Source: Marinomonas hwangdonensis (GTDB taxonomy: Bacteria > Pseudomonadota > Gammaproteobacteria > Pseudomonadales > Marinomonadaceae). Taken from it: a DNA stretch of 64,000 nucleotides. The stretch covers positions 62,001 to 126,000 of the forward strand of contig NZ_RIZG01000003.1 of NCBI RefSeq assembly GCF_003721245.1. Reading direction: 5' to 3'. The translations under genes were made by a program, and so were the position numbers. Shown piece by piece: positions 1 through 8,398 of this stretch (position 1 is the stretch's first letter; each line of letters begins with the position of its first letter). The notes under the pieces are model-generated. The model was not told the DNA's origin. It worked only from the letters and a program-made list of their open reading frames with translations, and ran no database searches.

Positions 1-121
1 TGATCATTACCATAAAGACGGCCCTGCCATTTAATGAGCAATAGATCATCGCCACAATAGGAAAGAAAGTTAATATATTTTGCTTTGCTGCCCCTACCCT
101 CAGAGACAAGGAGCAGCATTC
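1..121 (-). CDS. Possible partial ORF, unknown product, cut by window start
   Basis: A minus-strand reading frame opens with ATG at 121 and stays open for about 40 codons to the window edge. It would encode MLLLVSEGRGSKAKY followed by a stretch ending GRLYGND. It begins about 14 bases after the aroQ stop on the same strand, so it could be the next gene of that operon. There is no good Shine-Dalgarno sequence and no family was recognised. An open frame of this length can also arise by chance. Confidence 0.25.
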
Positions 122-134
122 CACTAACAAAACA

Positions 135-587
135 CTAAGCTTTAAGCTTATGCACTAAGCCCTGAATACCTAATACATAGCCTTGTACGCCCATACCAAC
201 AACAATCCCTGCTGCTGCAGGCGATATATAAGAATGATGACGGAAAGCTTCACGAGCATGTACGTTGGATATATGAACTTCAATCACTGGTACATCCGCG
301 CCTTTTATTGCATCGTGAAGGGCAACAGAGGTGTGAGTATAAGCACCTGGATTGAATACTACGCCCAACACTTCGCCCTCTTTAATACGACGACCCGCTT
401 CATGAATGAGATCAATCAATACACCTTCATGGTTAGATTGATGACATTCCACCTCATGACCAAATGACAATGCCGCTTCGCGACACATCACTTCCACATC
501 CGCTAGGGTCTCATAACCATAGGTTGCTGGCTCACGAGTACCCAGTAGGTTTAAATTTGGGCCGTTCAATACCATGATGGTAGACAT
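135..587 (-). CDS. aroQ: 3-dehydroquinate dehydratase, type II
   Basis: This 150-residue protein is a cytosolic type II dehydroquinase, converting 3-dehydroquinate to 3-dehydroshikimate. The N-terminal motif LNGPNLNLLGTREP carries the catalytic loop with Asn, Arg and, shortly after, the reactive Tyr of TYGYET. NPGAYTHTSVALHDA and VEVHISNVHAREAFRHHS are the other active-site segments. The length is normal for the family. A good Shine-Dalgarno (TAGGAGAA) precedes the ATG. It lies 55 bases downstream of the AEC carrier on the same strand. Next to an NAD-type shikimate/quinate dehydrogenase and the protocatechuate pathway, a catabolic (quinate) role is as likely as a biosynthetic one; that is inference from context. 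Confidence 0.93.
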   Translation of the reverse strand: MSTIMVLNGPNLNLLGTREPATYGYETLADVEVMCREAALSFGHEVECHQSNHEGVLIDLIHEAGRRIKEGEVLGVVFNPGAYTHTSVALHDAIKGADVPVIEVHISNVHAREAFRHHSYISPAAAGIVVGMGVQGYVLGIQGLVHKLKA

Positions 588-642
588 AATAATTTCTCCT
601 ATAAATCAGTGTAAATATTCAATCAATCACATTGCCATATTT

Positions 643-1575
643 TCATACAACAAAGCGCAGCAAGACACTTAAGGTAAAAAATGACAACACAGTAGTAATT
701 AGCAAAGTACTCGCACAGAAGCTGCGCGATCCATATTCCCCACATATTATGGGATAAGAACTGAACATGGATACCGACGCAAAAATTACCAATGCAATTT
801 TTAATTCGTTTGGCATAGTGGGTGTCAGTAATAAGAGCAAGGTGACAATCACCGGAAATAAGACCAACTTGCCAACCGCCACGAGTAAAATAGGCGCCCA
901 TTGACCTTTAATTGTCACACCAACCAAAGATCCACCAATAACAATCAAAGCCACCGAGGAAGCTGCTGTTGCCAACAAATCAAACCCTTTGCCTATAAAG
1001 CTCGGCAAACGCAATTCAAACACAGAAAATACTAACCCTACGACCAAGGCAATTAATAGCGGATTTGTTGAAATACGCTTTAGAACGGTCATAAGTAGGC
1101 TTTGCCCAGTACTTTCTTTCTTACCCAGCATGGTTTCGATAAAAATTAAGCCAACCGGTAATAGAATAATATTTTCGACCATCAATGCCATCACAAAGGC
1201 CTGAGTCAAAGGGTAATCAAAAAACTGCAATAAGACAGGAAAGCCAATAAAAGCGCTGTTTGACATAGTCGCCCCAACGCCTCTCACACCAGCATCCACC
1301 AAACCACTTTTAAGTAATCGCCAGCTCAGTAACACAGTAATAAGAAAGGTCGCTAGACCACTCGCGGCATACACGGCAAGATAGTCAAAATGCAGGACTT
1401 CATTTAGAGCCATACTGGATAGCTTTATAAAGATCAACGCAGGCATAGCAAGGTATAAAACAAAGCGACTTAAGCCGAGTATCGCCGCTTGAGGAAGAAC
1501 AGAGTAACGAACACTAAGAAAGCCTATGAAGATCAGAAAAAAGATCGGAGCGATGATGCTGATTACGGCTTCCAT
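643..1575 (-). CDS. AEC-family (auxin efflux carrier-type) permease
   Basis: A 310-residue inner-membrane protein with about ten hydrophobic segments arranged as two five-helix halves, typical of the auxin efflux carrier/malonate transporter family. The start MEAVISIIAPIFFLIFIGF places the first helix at the N terminus, as usual. The motif SNSAFIGFPVL in the middle matches the conserved Asn-x-x-x-x-G-x-P segment of helix 4. Bacterial members carry small carboxylates. Here the gene sits directly upstream of aroQ on the same strand, so quinate, shikimate or a related acid is a plausible but unproven substrate. The Shine-Dalgarno (AGAGGG) is about 10 bases from ATG. Confidence 0.8.
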   Translation of the reverse strand: MEAVISIIAPIFFLIFIGFLSVRYSVLPQAAILGLSRFVLYLAMPALIFIKLSSMALNEVLHFDYLAVYAASGLATFLITVLLSWRLLKSGLVDAGVRGVGATMSNSAFIGFPVLLQFFDYPLTQAFVMALMVENIILLPVGLIFIETMLGKKESTGQSLLMTVLKRISTNPLLIALVVGLVFSVFELRLPSFIGKGFDLLATAASSVALIVIGGSLVGVTIKGQWAPILLVAVGKLVLFPVIVTLLLLLTPTMPNELKIALVIFASVSMFSSYPIICGEYGSRSFCASTLLITTVLSFFTLSVLLRFVV

Positions 1576-1661
1576 GTCACGGTACCCTCTTGGTTATATG
1601 CAGTAGATTGACGTTAGGGTTCTGTGTTTTTCATTGGTTAAAATACCCTGATAGATGAGTA

Positions 1662-2369
1662 TTAAGCGATGGCTTTAGATTTCATTTCTAATGGTGTTTT
1701 TTCAGAGTCCGGTAAGAACAAGCCTTTTTGAATATGCGAATATAAAATAGCTAATACAGACTCTGTTTCATCATCAAGAAGGTGTTGAAGCAACTTTTGG
1801 TGCTCTTCTACGGATGCTTGCCCGCGAAATGGCCGACGGTGCAACGCTAACACCTGATAACGCATGTAAAGTTCAATCACCGAAGCATGATAGCGAATAA
1901 GCTGCTGAGAACCACAATGAGACACCATGGTAACGTGAAAATCTCGGTCGGCTTTTTCCCACGCCTGAACATGACTACCTTCATCTTCCATCATCAGCTT
2001 TTCAACACAGTTCAAACGAAAATGCGCACTGATCAAAGCCGATTTCCATTCCATTTGACCCGTTTTATTTTCCATGGATTTACGCACCGCCGACAGTTCT
2101 AACATCTGTCGCAGCTCTAATAATTCAAGCAAATCAGCCGTAGAAACAGGTTTTACCGTAAAACCTTTTTGATCAACGAATAACACAAAACCGTCTGATA
2201 CTAAGCGCATCAAGGTTTCACGCAAGGTATTCACACTGGCACTGTAACGGATTCGTAGAGCGTTTAATTTAAGCTTTTCACCGGGTGAAAGCTTTCCTGT
2301 CACGATATCTGAACGCAGTTGTTCATAGACAGATTGCCCAACCAATTTACGGTCATCGGAGTTAATCAT
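1662..2369 (-). CDS. GntR-family transcriptional regulator, FadR/FCD subfamily
   Basis: A 235-residue DNA-binding regulator. Residues about 10-75 form the GntR winged helix (SVYEQLRSDIVTGKLSPGEKL, then LRETLMRLVSDGFV). Residues about 95-220 form the all-helical FCD ligand-binding domain, with the metal-site pattern D-x-x-F-H (ADRDFHVTMVSHCG) and a later His. FCD regulators usually respond to small organic acids. It is flanked by the AEC carrier gene and the shikimate dehydrogenase gene on the same strand, so these are the likely targets (inference). The effector cannot be read from sequence. Confidence 0.88.
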   Translation of the reverse strand: MINSDDRKLVGQSVYEQLRSDIVTGKLSPGEKLKLNALRIRYSASVNTLRETLMRLVSDGFVLFVDQKGFTVKPVSTADLLELLELRQMLELSAVRKSMENKTGQMEWKSALISAHFRLNCVEKLMMEDEGSHVQAWEKADRDFHVTMVSHCGSQQLIRYHASVIELYMRYQVLALHRRPFRGQASVEEHQKLLQHLLDDETESVLAILYSHIQKGLFLPDSEKTPLEMKSKAIA

Positions 2370-2463
2370 AGAAAATTCAAAGGACCTTTTATTTTTTGTA
2401 AGACTTCGGCACTATATCACGAGCAAAGATATCTGCGTTGCTGAGCCCCATAGAATAAATGAT

Positions 2464-2484
2464 AAAAAGACGCCATTTGGCGCC
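2464..2484 (-). terminator. Rho-independent terminator of the shikimate dehydrogenase-like gene
   Basis: Read on the minus strand, a short GC stem (CGCCA/TGGCG) is followed by a run of T. It lies just past the stop codon of the dehydrogenase and before the GntR gene, so the two are probably separate units. Confidence 0.55.
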
Positions 2485-2519
2485 TTTCCCTCTAATTCAT
2501 TCTATAAAGGCTAGACCTT

Positions 2520-3374
2520 CTAAATCAACGAACTCACGACATTGTATTTTTCAAGGAACTGATCCCAAACAGGTTTCACATCCGTTACTTCCTGACCGGT
2601 GAAAATTTCGAACGCATCGATACCTTGATAAAAGAATAAATCAAAGCCTGACACAATTTGCAGACCTTTTTTATTGGCTTCTGTCAAAAACTCTGTATCC
2701 ATTGGAGTGTAAACTGCATCAAACGCCCATTTTTGCTCTTGAATCAACTCTGCCGCTAGGGGCATGCCTGGACTTTTCAAATGACCTACAGGTGTACAGT
2801 TTACCAATCCATCCACTTCAGCGGCCGCTTCTGCAATGTCTTCTTTGACAACAACACGCGCCTTGTAGCCAGCTTCATTAATAGCATCAACCAAAGACTG
2901 TGCGCTGCGTTCACTCAAATCAGTGACCAACACTTCTGTCGCACCCACTTCAAACAAGGCAAAACCAATCGCACGCCCCACTCCACCAGCACCAATCATC
3001 AATACTTTACCTGCTGGTAAATCCCCGACTCGACCTTTGTAACCACGAATAAAGCCAGTGTAATCGGTATTAAAAGCACACACTTTGCCGTCTTTTAGCA
3101 ACAAGGTGTTACTCGCACCGACTTTCTTCACCGCGTCATTTACTTCGTCTGCGCTGTCGATGGCGATTTGTTTATAAGGAAAAGTAACGTTCGTGCCGAC
3201 AAAACCTAAGGCACGAATTTCAGCAAGCTTGGCATTAAAAGATTCCGCCGTATCGTCTTCAGGCACCTGCAACTGGTAATCCACTGGCAACTGCTTTAGT
3301 TCACCCAACATCATGTGTAAAGAAGGAGATCGAGAAGCGGCAATAGCCTGACCAATTAGACCTAAATGTAACAT
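2520..3374 (-). CDS. Shikimate/quinate dehydrogenase (AroE-like, predicted NAD-dependent)
   Basis: A 284-residue AroE-family oxidoreductase. The substrate-site Ser pair (AASRSPSLH), the catalytic Lys of NVTFPYKQ and the Asp of AFNTD are present, as is the Rossmann motif GAGGVGRA near residue 130. After the second Rossmann strand the sequence reads VTDLSERSAQ. Biosynthetic NADP-dependent AroE normally has Asn-Arg-Thr here, while an Asp is the mark of NAD-dependent catabolic quinate/shikimate dehydrogenases. A longer frame opens at a TTG at 3389, but ATG at 3374 has GGAGG 8 bases upstream and gives the usual N terminus, so that start is used. A housekeeping aroE is expected elsewhere in the genome. 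Confidence 0.85.
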   Translation of the reverse strand: MLHLGLIGQAIAASRSPSLHMMLGELKQLPVDYQLQVPEDDTAESFNAKLAEIRALGFVGTNVTFPYKQIAIDSADEVNDAVKKVGASNTLLLKDGKVCAFNTDYTGFIRGYKGRVGDLPAGKVLMIGAGGVGRAIGFALFEVGATEVLVTDLSERSAQSLVDAINEAGYKARVVVKEDIAEAAAEVDGLVNCTPVGHLKSPGMPLAAELIQEQKWAFDAVYTPMDTEFLTEANKKGLQIVSGFDLFFYQGIDAFEIFTGQEVTDVKPVWDQFLEKYNVVSSLI

Positions 3375-3700
3375 TGTAATTGCCTCCAACGTATTCCAAA
3401 AAAGAATGTTAATACGCTAATAATTGAGTCATAAAGGATAAAAACACCTCCTTTTTCAAAGATGAACGAAGCGTATACCAAAACCCATGGTTTGTTGTAT
3501 GACAATTTGACCTGTATTTTGATTGGAAAAATCATATCAATCTTTCTTAGTCGCTCTAACGTGCAAAAAAATAACAAAGCCATCTTTGGAAGTCTCTATT
3601 CGTTAAAACAGGAGGAAATAGAGAGAACAAGTTATTAATCTTAGTTTATTTGATATTCATTTTTGATATAGTCTGTATAAATAATTATTAAGGAGGCCTT
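3375..3700. other. Divergent promoter region between dehydrogenase and LysR genes
   Basis: This 326-base AT-rich gap should hold the divergent promoters. At 3495-3505 there is TTGT-ATG-ACAA, an inverted repeat of a form used by some GntR/FCD regulators. At 3649-3656 and 3662-3669 the octamer TTTGATAT occurs twice, 13 bases apart, just before the LysR gene. No convincing small gene was seen. Confidence 0.4.
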
Positions 3701-4915
3701 ATGGAAATTGCCATTCCCAACCTAAGGCATTTACGCGTTTTTCTGGCGGTTGCCGAGTTTAAAAGCATCACTAGAGCGTCAGAACATATTTTTCTGTCAC
3801 AGCCTGCCATTACACAAGCCATTGCCAAATTAGAATCATTGCTGGACGCACCGCTCTTTGAGCGTCATTCCGATGGCATGTATCCCACAGCATCCGGTGA
3901 GGTGTGGCAAAAAAGGGTGTACCGCGCGATCGACTATATTCAAACCGCCACTCTGGACGTCGTCAAAGACAACGTACCAAAAGAGCGAGTGCAAAAAAAC
4001 CTGATTGCGATGATCAGCACCACTCAACTGAGGGCGCTCGTGGCGGTCAGTGAAGCGCAAAACTTCAGCATTGCCAGTCGTAATTTGGCAGTATCTCAGT
4101 CTTCGGTACACCGTGCGGCACGGGACTTAGAGCGCTTACTTGGGGTGGTGTTATTTGAAAAAAACAGCCTAGGCACCAGCGCGACTAAAGCCGCACAAAC
4201 TTTATCAAAAGCCACCAAACTGGCTTTTGGTGAGCTGCGCCAAGGTATTTATGAGATCAACGCATTACAGTACAAAGATGTCAGTACCATTACGATTGGC
4301 AGTATGCCGTTGGCGCGTATGACTATTTTGCCTAAGTCGATTTTGCAGTTTAACGAACGTCACCCTGATGTAAATATCAATGTAACGGAAGGCCCTTATG
4401 CCGATTTACTGCATCACCTACGCCAAGGCGATATCGATATTATTTTAGGCGCGCTACGCTACCCTTCCCCATCTGACGATGTGGTCCAAGAAGAGCTCTG
4501 GTCTCCGCCTTTGTCGGTGGTTGCTCGTAAAGATCACCCCTTAACGGGCAAGCATCCGGTGAGCGCCAAAGAACTGGCCGAGTTTTCTTGGGTGGTTCCT
4601 GCCAAAGGCACCCCGACTCGCCAAGCATTTGAAAATATTTTTAATGACGCAGGAATCCCCTTGCCCACTCGATTGGTTGAATCCAGTTCACAGATTTTGA
4701 TTCGTGAATTATTGATCGAAAGTGATCGTTTAACATTAATTTCAGCCCATCAGGTCGAGCGGGAAATTAATATTGAATTATTGAATGTACTCGATTTTCC
4801 GTTGGAGCATACACGTAGACCTATTGGCCTTTGTGTGCGAAAAAGCTGGCTTCCAACGCTTACCCAGACACATTTTCTGAGTTTGTTGAGAGAGATGGCT
4901 GAGCATTTTCGCTAG
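3701..4915 (+). CDS. LysR-family regulator with two tandem HTH domains (LigR-like position)
   Basis: At 404 residues this is about 100 longer than a usual LysR protein. Residues about 8-65 are a complete LysR winged helix (LRVFLAVAEFKSITRASEHI, SQPAITQAI, LFERHSDG). Residues about 108-165 are a second one (LRALVAVSEAQNFSIASRNL, SQSSVHRAARDLERLLGVVLFEK). The periplasmic-binding-like effector domain follows from about 196 to 395. A strong Shine-Dalgarno (AAGGAGG) precedes the ATG. It sits directly upstream of ligC on the same strand and opposite the lig operon, so it is the likely activator of protocatechuate 4,5-cleavage genes. That role is inferred from position. Both HTH copies look intact rather than degenerate. 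Confidence 0.9.
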   Translation: MEIAIPNLRHLRVFLAVAEFKSITRASEHIFLSQPAITQAIAKLESLLDAPLFERHSDGMYPTASGEVWQKRVYRAIDYIQTATLDVVKDNVPKERVQKNLIAMISTTQLRALVAVSEAQNFSIASRNLAVSQSSVHRAARDLERLLGVVLFEKNSLGTSATKAAQTLSKATKLAFGELRQGIYEINALQYKDVSTITIGSMPLARMTILPKSILQFNERHPDVNINVTEGPYADLLHHLRQGDIDIILGALRYPSPSDDVVQEELWSPPLSVVARKDHPLTGKHPVSAKELAEFSWVVPAKGTPTRQAFENIFNDAGIPLPTRLVESSSQILIRELLIESDRLTLISAHQVEREINIELLNVLDFPLEHTRRPIGLCVRKSWLPTLTQTHFLSLLREMAEHFR

Positions 4916-5035
4916 CCTTAATGTCGGGACTATTGCAAAAAATGAATAGCAGAGGCAGTTTATGGATTATCCCAAAACAATATCGAGTGCTAGATTTGAT
5001 GGCTATTATTCACCTATAAAAACAGGAGCCAACTC

Positions 5036-5983
5036 ATGAGAATTTGTATCGCTGGTGCCTCAGGCGCTTTTGGCATGAAACACATGGACGCCATTGCGGC
5101 CATTGAAGGCGCAGAGGTTGTTTCTGTGGTTGGCACCAAACTAGACGCCATCAAAGCGTTCGCGCAAGAACGCGGCGTACCTCATTACACTACAGATCTA
5201 GCCGAGAGTTTGGCTCGTGACGACGTGGACGCTGTTATTCTAGCGACCCCGACTCAAATGCACGCGGCGCAAACCATTCAATGCCTTGAAGCAGGCAAAC
5301 ATGTGATGTCTGAAATCCCCATGGCAGATAACTTCGAAGACGCTCGCAAAGTGGTTGAAGTACAAAAGAAAACAGGTCTAGTGGCGATGGCAGGTCACAC
5401 TCGCCGTTTTAATCCATCCCATCAGTGGATTCACAACAAAATCATGGCGGGCGAATTAACCGTTCAACAAATGGACGTGCAAACTTACTTCTTCCGCCGT
5501 TCAAACAAAAACGCCCTTGGCAAAGCGCGTTCTTGGACTGACCATCTACTATGGCACCATGCTTGCCACACAGTGGATTTGTTCCAATACCAAACGGGCG
5601 AAACAGCAAGCAAGATTCAAGCACTTCAAGGTCCGATTCACCCTGAACTTGGCATTGCCATGGACATGAGCATCGGCATGAAAGTGCCTAATGGTGCAAT
5701 CTGTACGCTATCTTTGTCCTTCAATAACGACGGTCCATTCGGCACTTTCTTCCGTTATATTTGCGATAATGGAACTTATATAGCACGTTACGACGATCTA
5801 TTTGACGGCAGCGAGAGCAAGATTGATCTCTCTGGTGTGGCGGTGTCAAATAACGGCATTGAGCTACAAGACCGTGAGTTCATTGCCGCGATTCAGGAAG
5901 GTCGTGCACCGAACGCTTGTGTCACCCAAGCCATTGACGCCATGGAAACCCTTCATCGCTTAGAAGAATGTCTAGAAGACTAA
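5036..5983 (+). CDS. ligC: 4-carboxy-2-hydroxymuconate-6-semialdehyde dehydrogenase
   Basis: A 315-residue Gfo/Idh/MocA-type NAD(P) oxidoreductase. It oxidises the hemiacetal of the protocatechuate 4,5-ring-cleavage product to 2-pyrone-4,6-dicarboxylate. The N-terminal Rossmann motif is GASGAFGMKH. The family signature around the active site includes EIPMADNFEDA, GHTRRFNPSHQWIHNKI, the segment QQMDVQTYFFRRSNKNALG and DHLLWHHACHTVDLF, close to my recollection of Sphingobium LigC, which is also 315 residues. GGAG precedes the ATG by about 8 bases. It is the only lig enzyme gene on the plus strand, downstream of the LysR gene. Confidence 0.93.
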   Translation: MRICIAGASGAFGMKHMDAIAAIEGAEVVSVVGTKLDAIKAFAQERGVPHYTTDLAESLARDDVDAVILATPTQMHAAQTIQCLEAGKHVMSEIPMADNFEDARKVVEVQKKTGLVAMAGHTRRFNPSHQWIHNKIMAGELTVQQMDVQTYFFRRSNKNALGKARSWTDHLLWHHACHTVDLFQYQTGETASKIQALQGPIHPELGIAMDMSIGMKVPNGAICTLSLSFNNDGPFGTFFRYICDNGTYIARYDDLFDGSESKIDLSGVAVSNNGIELQDREFIAAIQEGRAPNACVTQAIDAMETLHRLEECLED

Positions 5984-6036
5984 ACCGCAATACTCTAAAG
6001 TGACAATACTTTAAAGTGACTCAATAACACTCAAAT

Positions 6037-6060
6037 GGGGAGCTTCGGCTCCCTGTTTTA
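6037..6060 (+). terminator. Terminator-like hairpin after ligC
   Basis: GGGAGC-TTCG-GCTCCC with a UUCG tetraloop, followed by TGTTTTA. It lies between ligC and the aldo/keto reductase, so it may end or weaken transcription entering the next gene. The T-tract is short. Confidence 0.6.
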
Positions 6061-6074
6061 TTAAGGATATTGTT

Positions 6075-7055
6075 ATGCCAAAACCCCCTTATTTAACCCA
6101 TCCAAACATCGGCCTCGGCTGCATGAATTTATCCCATGCTTATGGCTCACCGGTTGCAGAAGAGCAAGCCATAAAAGCCCTTCATCACGCCTTTGAAATG
6201 GGTTATCGCCATTTTGATACTGCAACGCTTTATGGCGGCGGAAATAATGAACTCTTGGTCGGTAAAGCACTAAAAGATCGCCGTGATGAGTTATTCCTCG
6301 CCAGCAAATGTGGTATGGCCATGGTCGATGGCAAAAAAGAGATTAACGGCCGACCAGAAAATATCCGCAAGCAGTGTGAAGACAGCTTAAAACGCCTGCA
6401 AACAGACCATATCGATTTGTATTATTTACATCGCTTAGACTTCAATGTGCCCATCGAAGAAAGCGTAGGAGCTTTGGGTGAGTTAGTGAAAGAAGGCAAA
6501 ATAGGCGCCGTTGGTTTATCCGAAGTATCTGCTGAGACATTAACCCGTGCTCACAACGAATTTCCCATTACTGCGATTCAGTCCGAATACTCTTTATGGA
6601 CACGTAACCCAGAAATCGCCGTGTTAGAAGCCTGTAAGAAACTCGGCATTACCTTTGTTGCTTTCAGCCCATTAGCACGCGGATTCTTAACCGGCACATT
6701 AAAAGACGTTGCTGATTTGGAAGCCAAAGATATTCGCAATAACATGCCACGCTTTAACGCCGAGCATTATCCTAACAATCTTGCCTTATTAAACGACTAC
6801 TTTGCCCTTGCGAAAGACATCGGCTGCACACCGTCTCAGCTAGCATTGGCTTGGCTTAACGCAAAAGACAAAAATATTGTCCCCATTCCGGGTACTCGTT
6901 CGATTAATCATATGAAAGACAATCTTGAAGCAGCGCAATTAAAGCTGGATGCCAAACAAGTCAGCCTGCTAGATGAGATGATCAATCAACACAATGTCCA
7001 CGGCACACGCTACACAACAGCGCAACAAGCGGAAATAGACACAGAAGAATTTTAA
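6075..7055 (+). CDS. Aldo/keto reductase
   Basis: A 326-residue cytosolic NADPH-dependent aldo/keto reductase of the (alpha/beta)8 type. The catalytic tetrad is visible: Asp in HFDTATLYGGG, Tyr in the same segment, Lys in LASKCGM and His in YYLHRLD. The cofactor segment near the C terminus is PIPGTRSINHMKDNLEA. AAGGA lies 8 bases before the ATG. It lies between ligC and the convergent ligB, and no classical step of protocatechuate 4,5-cleavage needs such an enzyme. Its substrate may be an aromatic aldehyde or a side product, but this is unknown. Confidence 0.88.
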   Translation: MPKPPYLTHPNIGLGCMNLSHAYGSPVAEEQAIKALHHAFEMGYRHFDTATLYGGGNNELLVGKALKDRRDELFLASKCGMAMVDGKKEINGRPENIRKQCEDSLKRLQTDHIDLYYLHRLDFNVPIEESVGALGELVKEGKIGAVGLSEVSAETLTRAHNEFPITAIQSEYSLWTRNPEIAVLEACKKLGITFVAFSPLARGFLTGTLKDVADLEAKDIRNNMPRFNAEHYPNNLALLNDYFALAKDIGCTPSQLALAWLNAKDKNIVPIPGTRSINHMKDNLEAAQLKLDAKQVSLLDEMINQHNVHGTRYTTAQQAEIDTEEF

Positions 7056-7075
7056 AGAGTGATATTGCACCCAAT

Positions 7076-7109
7076 AAAAAAGCCATACTGTCTAATCAGT
7101 ATGGCTTTT
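7076..7109. terminator. Bidirectional terminator between the aldo/keto reductase and ligB
   Basis: A stem AGCCATACTG / CAGTATGGCT with a 6-base loop is flanked by A-runs and T-runs. It can therefore serve both convergent units: the plus-strand reductase and the minus-strand lig operon. Confidence 0.85.
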
Positions 7110-7142
7110 CTTTACCAAAGATGGGACTGTTCAAAGAGAGTG

Positions 7143-7991
7143 TTATTCGGGCATTTCATGCTCAAGCAATAACAACCCCGCTCCTGTATTTGAAATAGGC
7201 GCATGATAATTGCAGTGCAACTCAGTGACTTTGCCCCGTAATACACCGCGCATGGCGATCCACATGTTTAACTCTACGGTCTGGGCGCCACCGATTTTAA
7301 CCAAATCTAAATTAGAGTATTGAGTTAATTCTTCTGGACACGCCACCAGCTTATCCATGCATTCAAGGTCAAATTTGCGGTTAAGCGTACCAGCGGCTTC
7401 GCCATCCAACTGATGAGACAAGCCACCAGTCCCAAAGATAGCAACCGTCATGTCAGAGTCAAAAGACTCAATCGCTTTACCAATGGCTTGGCCTAGTGCA
7501 TAACAGCGTTTTGGCTGTGGCATGGGGTGCTGCTCGCAATTAATGCAAACGGGGATGACTTTAACATGTCCGTAATCATTCCCCGGCCACATTAAACTCA
7601 AGGGTACGGTCAAGCCGTGGTCCACTTTCATCTCTTGGCAAATGGTCATATCAAAGCCATCTTCCACTAGGCTGTTAGCAATATGCCAAGACAGCTCTGA
7701 TTCCCCGGTGACGGGCGGAATGGTCGCAATCCCCCAACCTTCGTCTGAATTGTGGTATTCATCTGCTACGCCAATGGCAAACGTCGGTTTTTTATCGATA
7801 AAAAACTCTAAACCATGATCGTTATAGAACAATACAATCACGTCCGGTTTTTTTTCATTTAACCATTTACGTACTGGCGGATAGCCATCAAAGAAAGGCT
7901 TCCAATACGGGGTTTCTTCAAGTTTATTCGCCATGGCATTAGCGATTGCTGGAATATGTGAGGTTGTTACTGCACCGATAATAGTCGCCAT
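7143..7991 (-). CDS. ligB: Protocatechuate 4,5-dioxygenase, beta (catalytic) subunit
   Basis: A 282-residue class III extradiol dioxygenase subunit that binds the non-haem Fe(II) and opens the protocatechuate ring between C4 and C5. Predicted iron ligands are His12 (TTSHIPAIAN), His59 (YNDHGLEFF) and Glu240. The catalytic base is His193 (GTGGLSHQLDG). These positions are nearly the same as in Sphingobium LigB. It is the last gene of the minus-strand lig operon; its ATG overlaps the ligA stop by one base (TAATG), which implies translational coupling of the two subunits. Confidence 0.95.
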   Translation of the reverse strand: MATIIGAVTTSHIPAIANAMANKLEETPYWKPFFDGYPPVRKWLNEKKPDVIVLFYNDHGLEFFIDKKPTFAIGVADEYHNSDEGWGIATIPPVTGESELSWHIANSLVEDGFDMTICQEMKVDHGLTVPLSLMWPGNDYGHVKVIPVCINCEQHPMPQPKRCYALGQAIGKAIESFDSDMTVAIFGTGGLSHQLDGEAAGTLNRKFDLECMDKLVACPEELTQYSNLDLVKIGGAQTVELNMWIAMRGVLRGKVTELHCNYHAPISNTGAGLLLLEHEMPE

Positions 7992-8353
7992 TATTCTTCT
8001 CCTGAACCACGTCTAACCAACATGGCTTTGAATTCATCTACTGTCATGCCTGTTTGAATCGCACCAATGTCCTGCATATTCAGTTTTAACAATCCCGCAA
8101 ATTTCGCCACGTAGTAAATACTGCCACCTTCCTGTAACAAGCCAATAATGTCTCTTTCATGAATGGCGTTGATCTGTCTGTCGGTTAAGCCGAACTTCGC
8201 ACAGTAAGCATCTGGGTCTTGATTGAACTCATCCCGAGCCGCTTGCTCATTGAAAGAGAAACACATTTTGTTTAACCCGTAGCCTTTTTTGGCCATTTTA
8301 CCATCAAAAAGATAGGTTCCTGGTACAGGCTGGGTTGGATCTTTGACCGTCAT
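7991..8353 (-). CDS. ligA: Protocatechuate 4,5-dioxygenase, alpha subunit
   Basis: A 120-residue, mostly helical small subunit that covers the LigB active site. Family features seen are PGTYLFDGKMAKKGYGLNKM and the segment around DRQINAIHERDIIGLLQEGG. The frame extends upstream to 8386, but the ATG at 8353 has AGAGGTG 6 bases before it and gives the normal family N terminus, so that start is used. It overlaps ligB by one base. The alpha-beta gene pair fits the LigAB heterotetramer. Confidence 0.92.
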   Translation of the reverse strand: MTVKDPTQPVPGTYLFDGKMAKKGYGLNKMCFSFNEQAARDEFNQDPDAYCAKFGLTDRQINAIHERDIIGLLQEGGSIYYVAKFAGLLKLNMQDIGAIQTGMTVDEFKAMLVRRGSGEE

Positions 8354-8398
8354 AACGCACCTCTGTTTATTGTATTTATTCGTCATTAAGCTGGAAAG

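Noticed and set aside
183-467. 94-residue plus-strand frame inside aroQ
   Set aside because: Complete overlap with a clear enzyme gene on the other strand, and the translation is not protein-like.
3362-3583. 73-residue minus-strand frame upstream of the dehydrogenase gene
   Set aside because: Overlaps the dehydrogenase start and a promoter region; translation has no family features.
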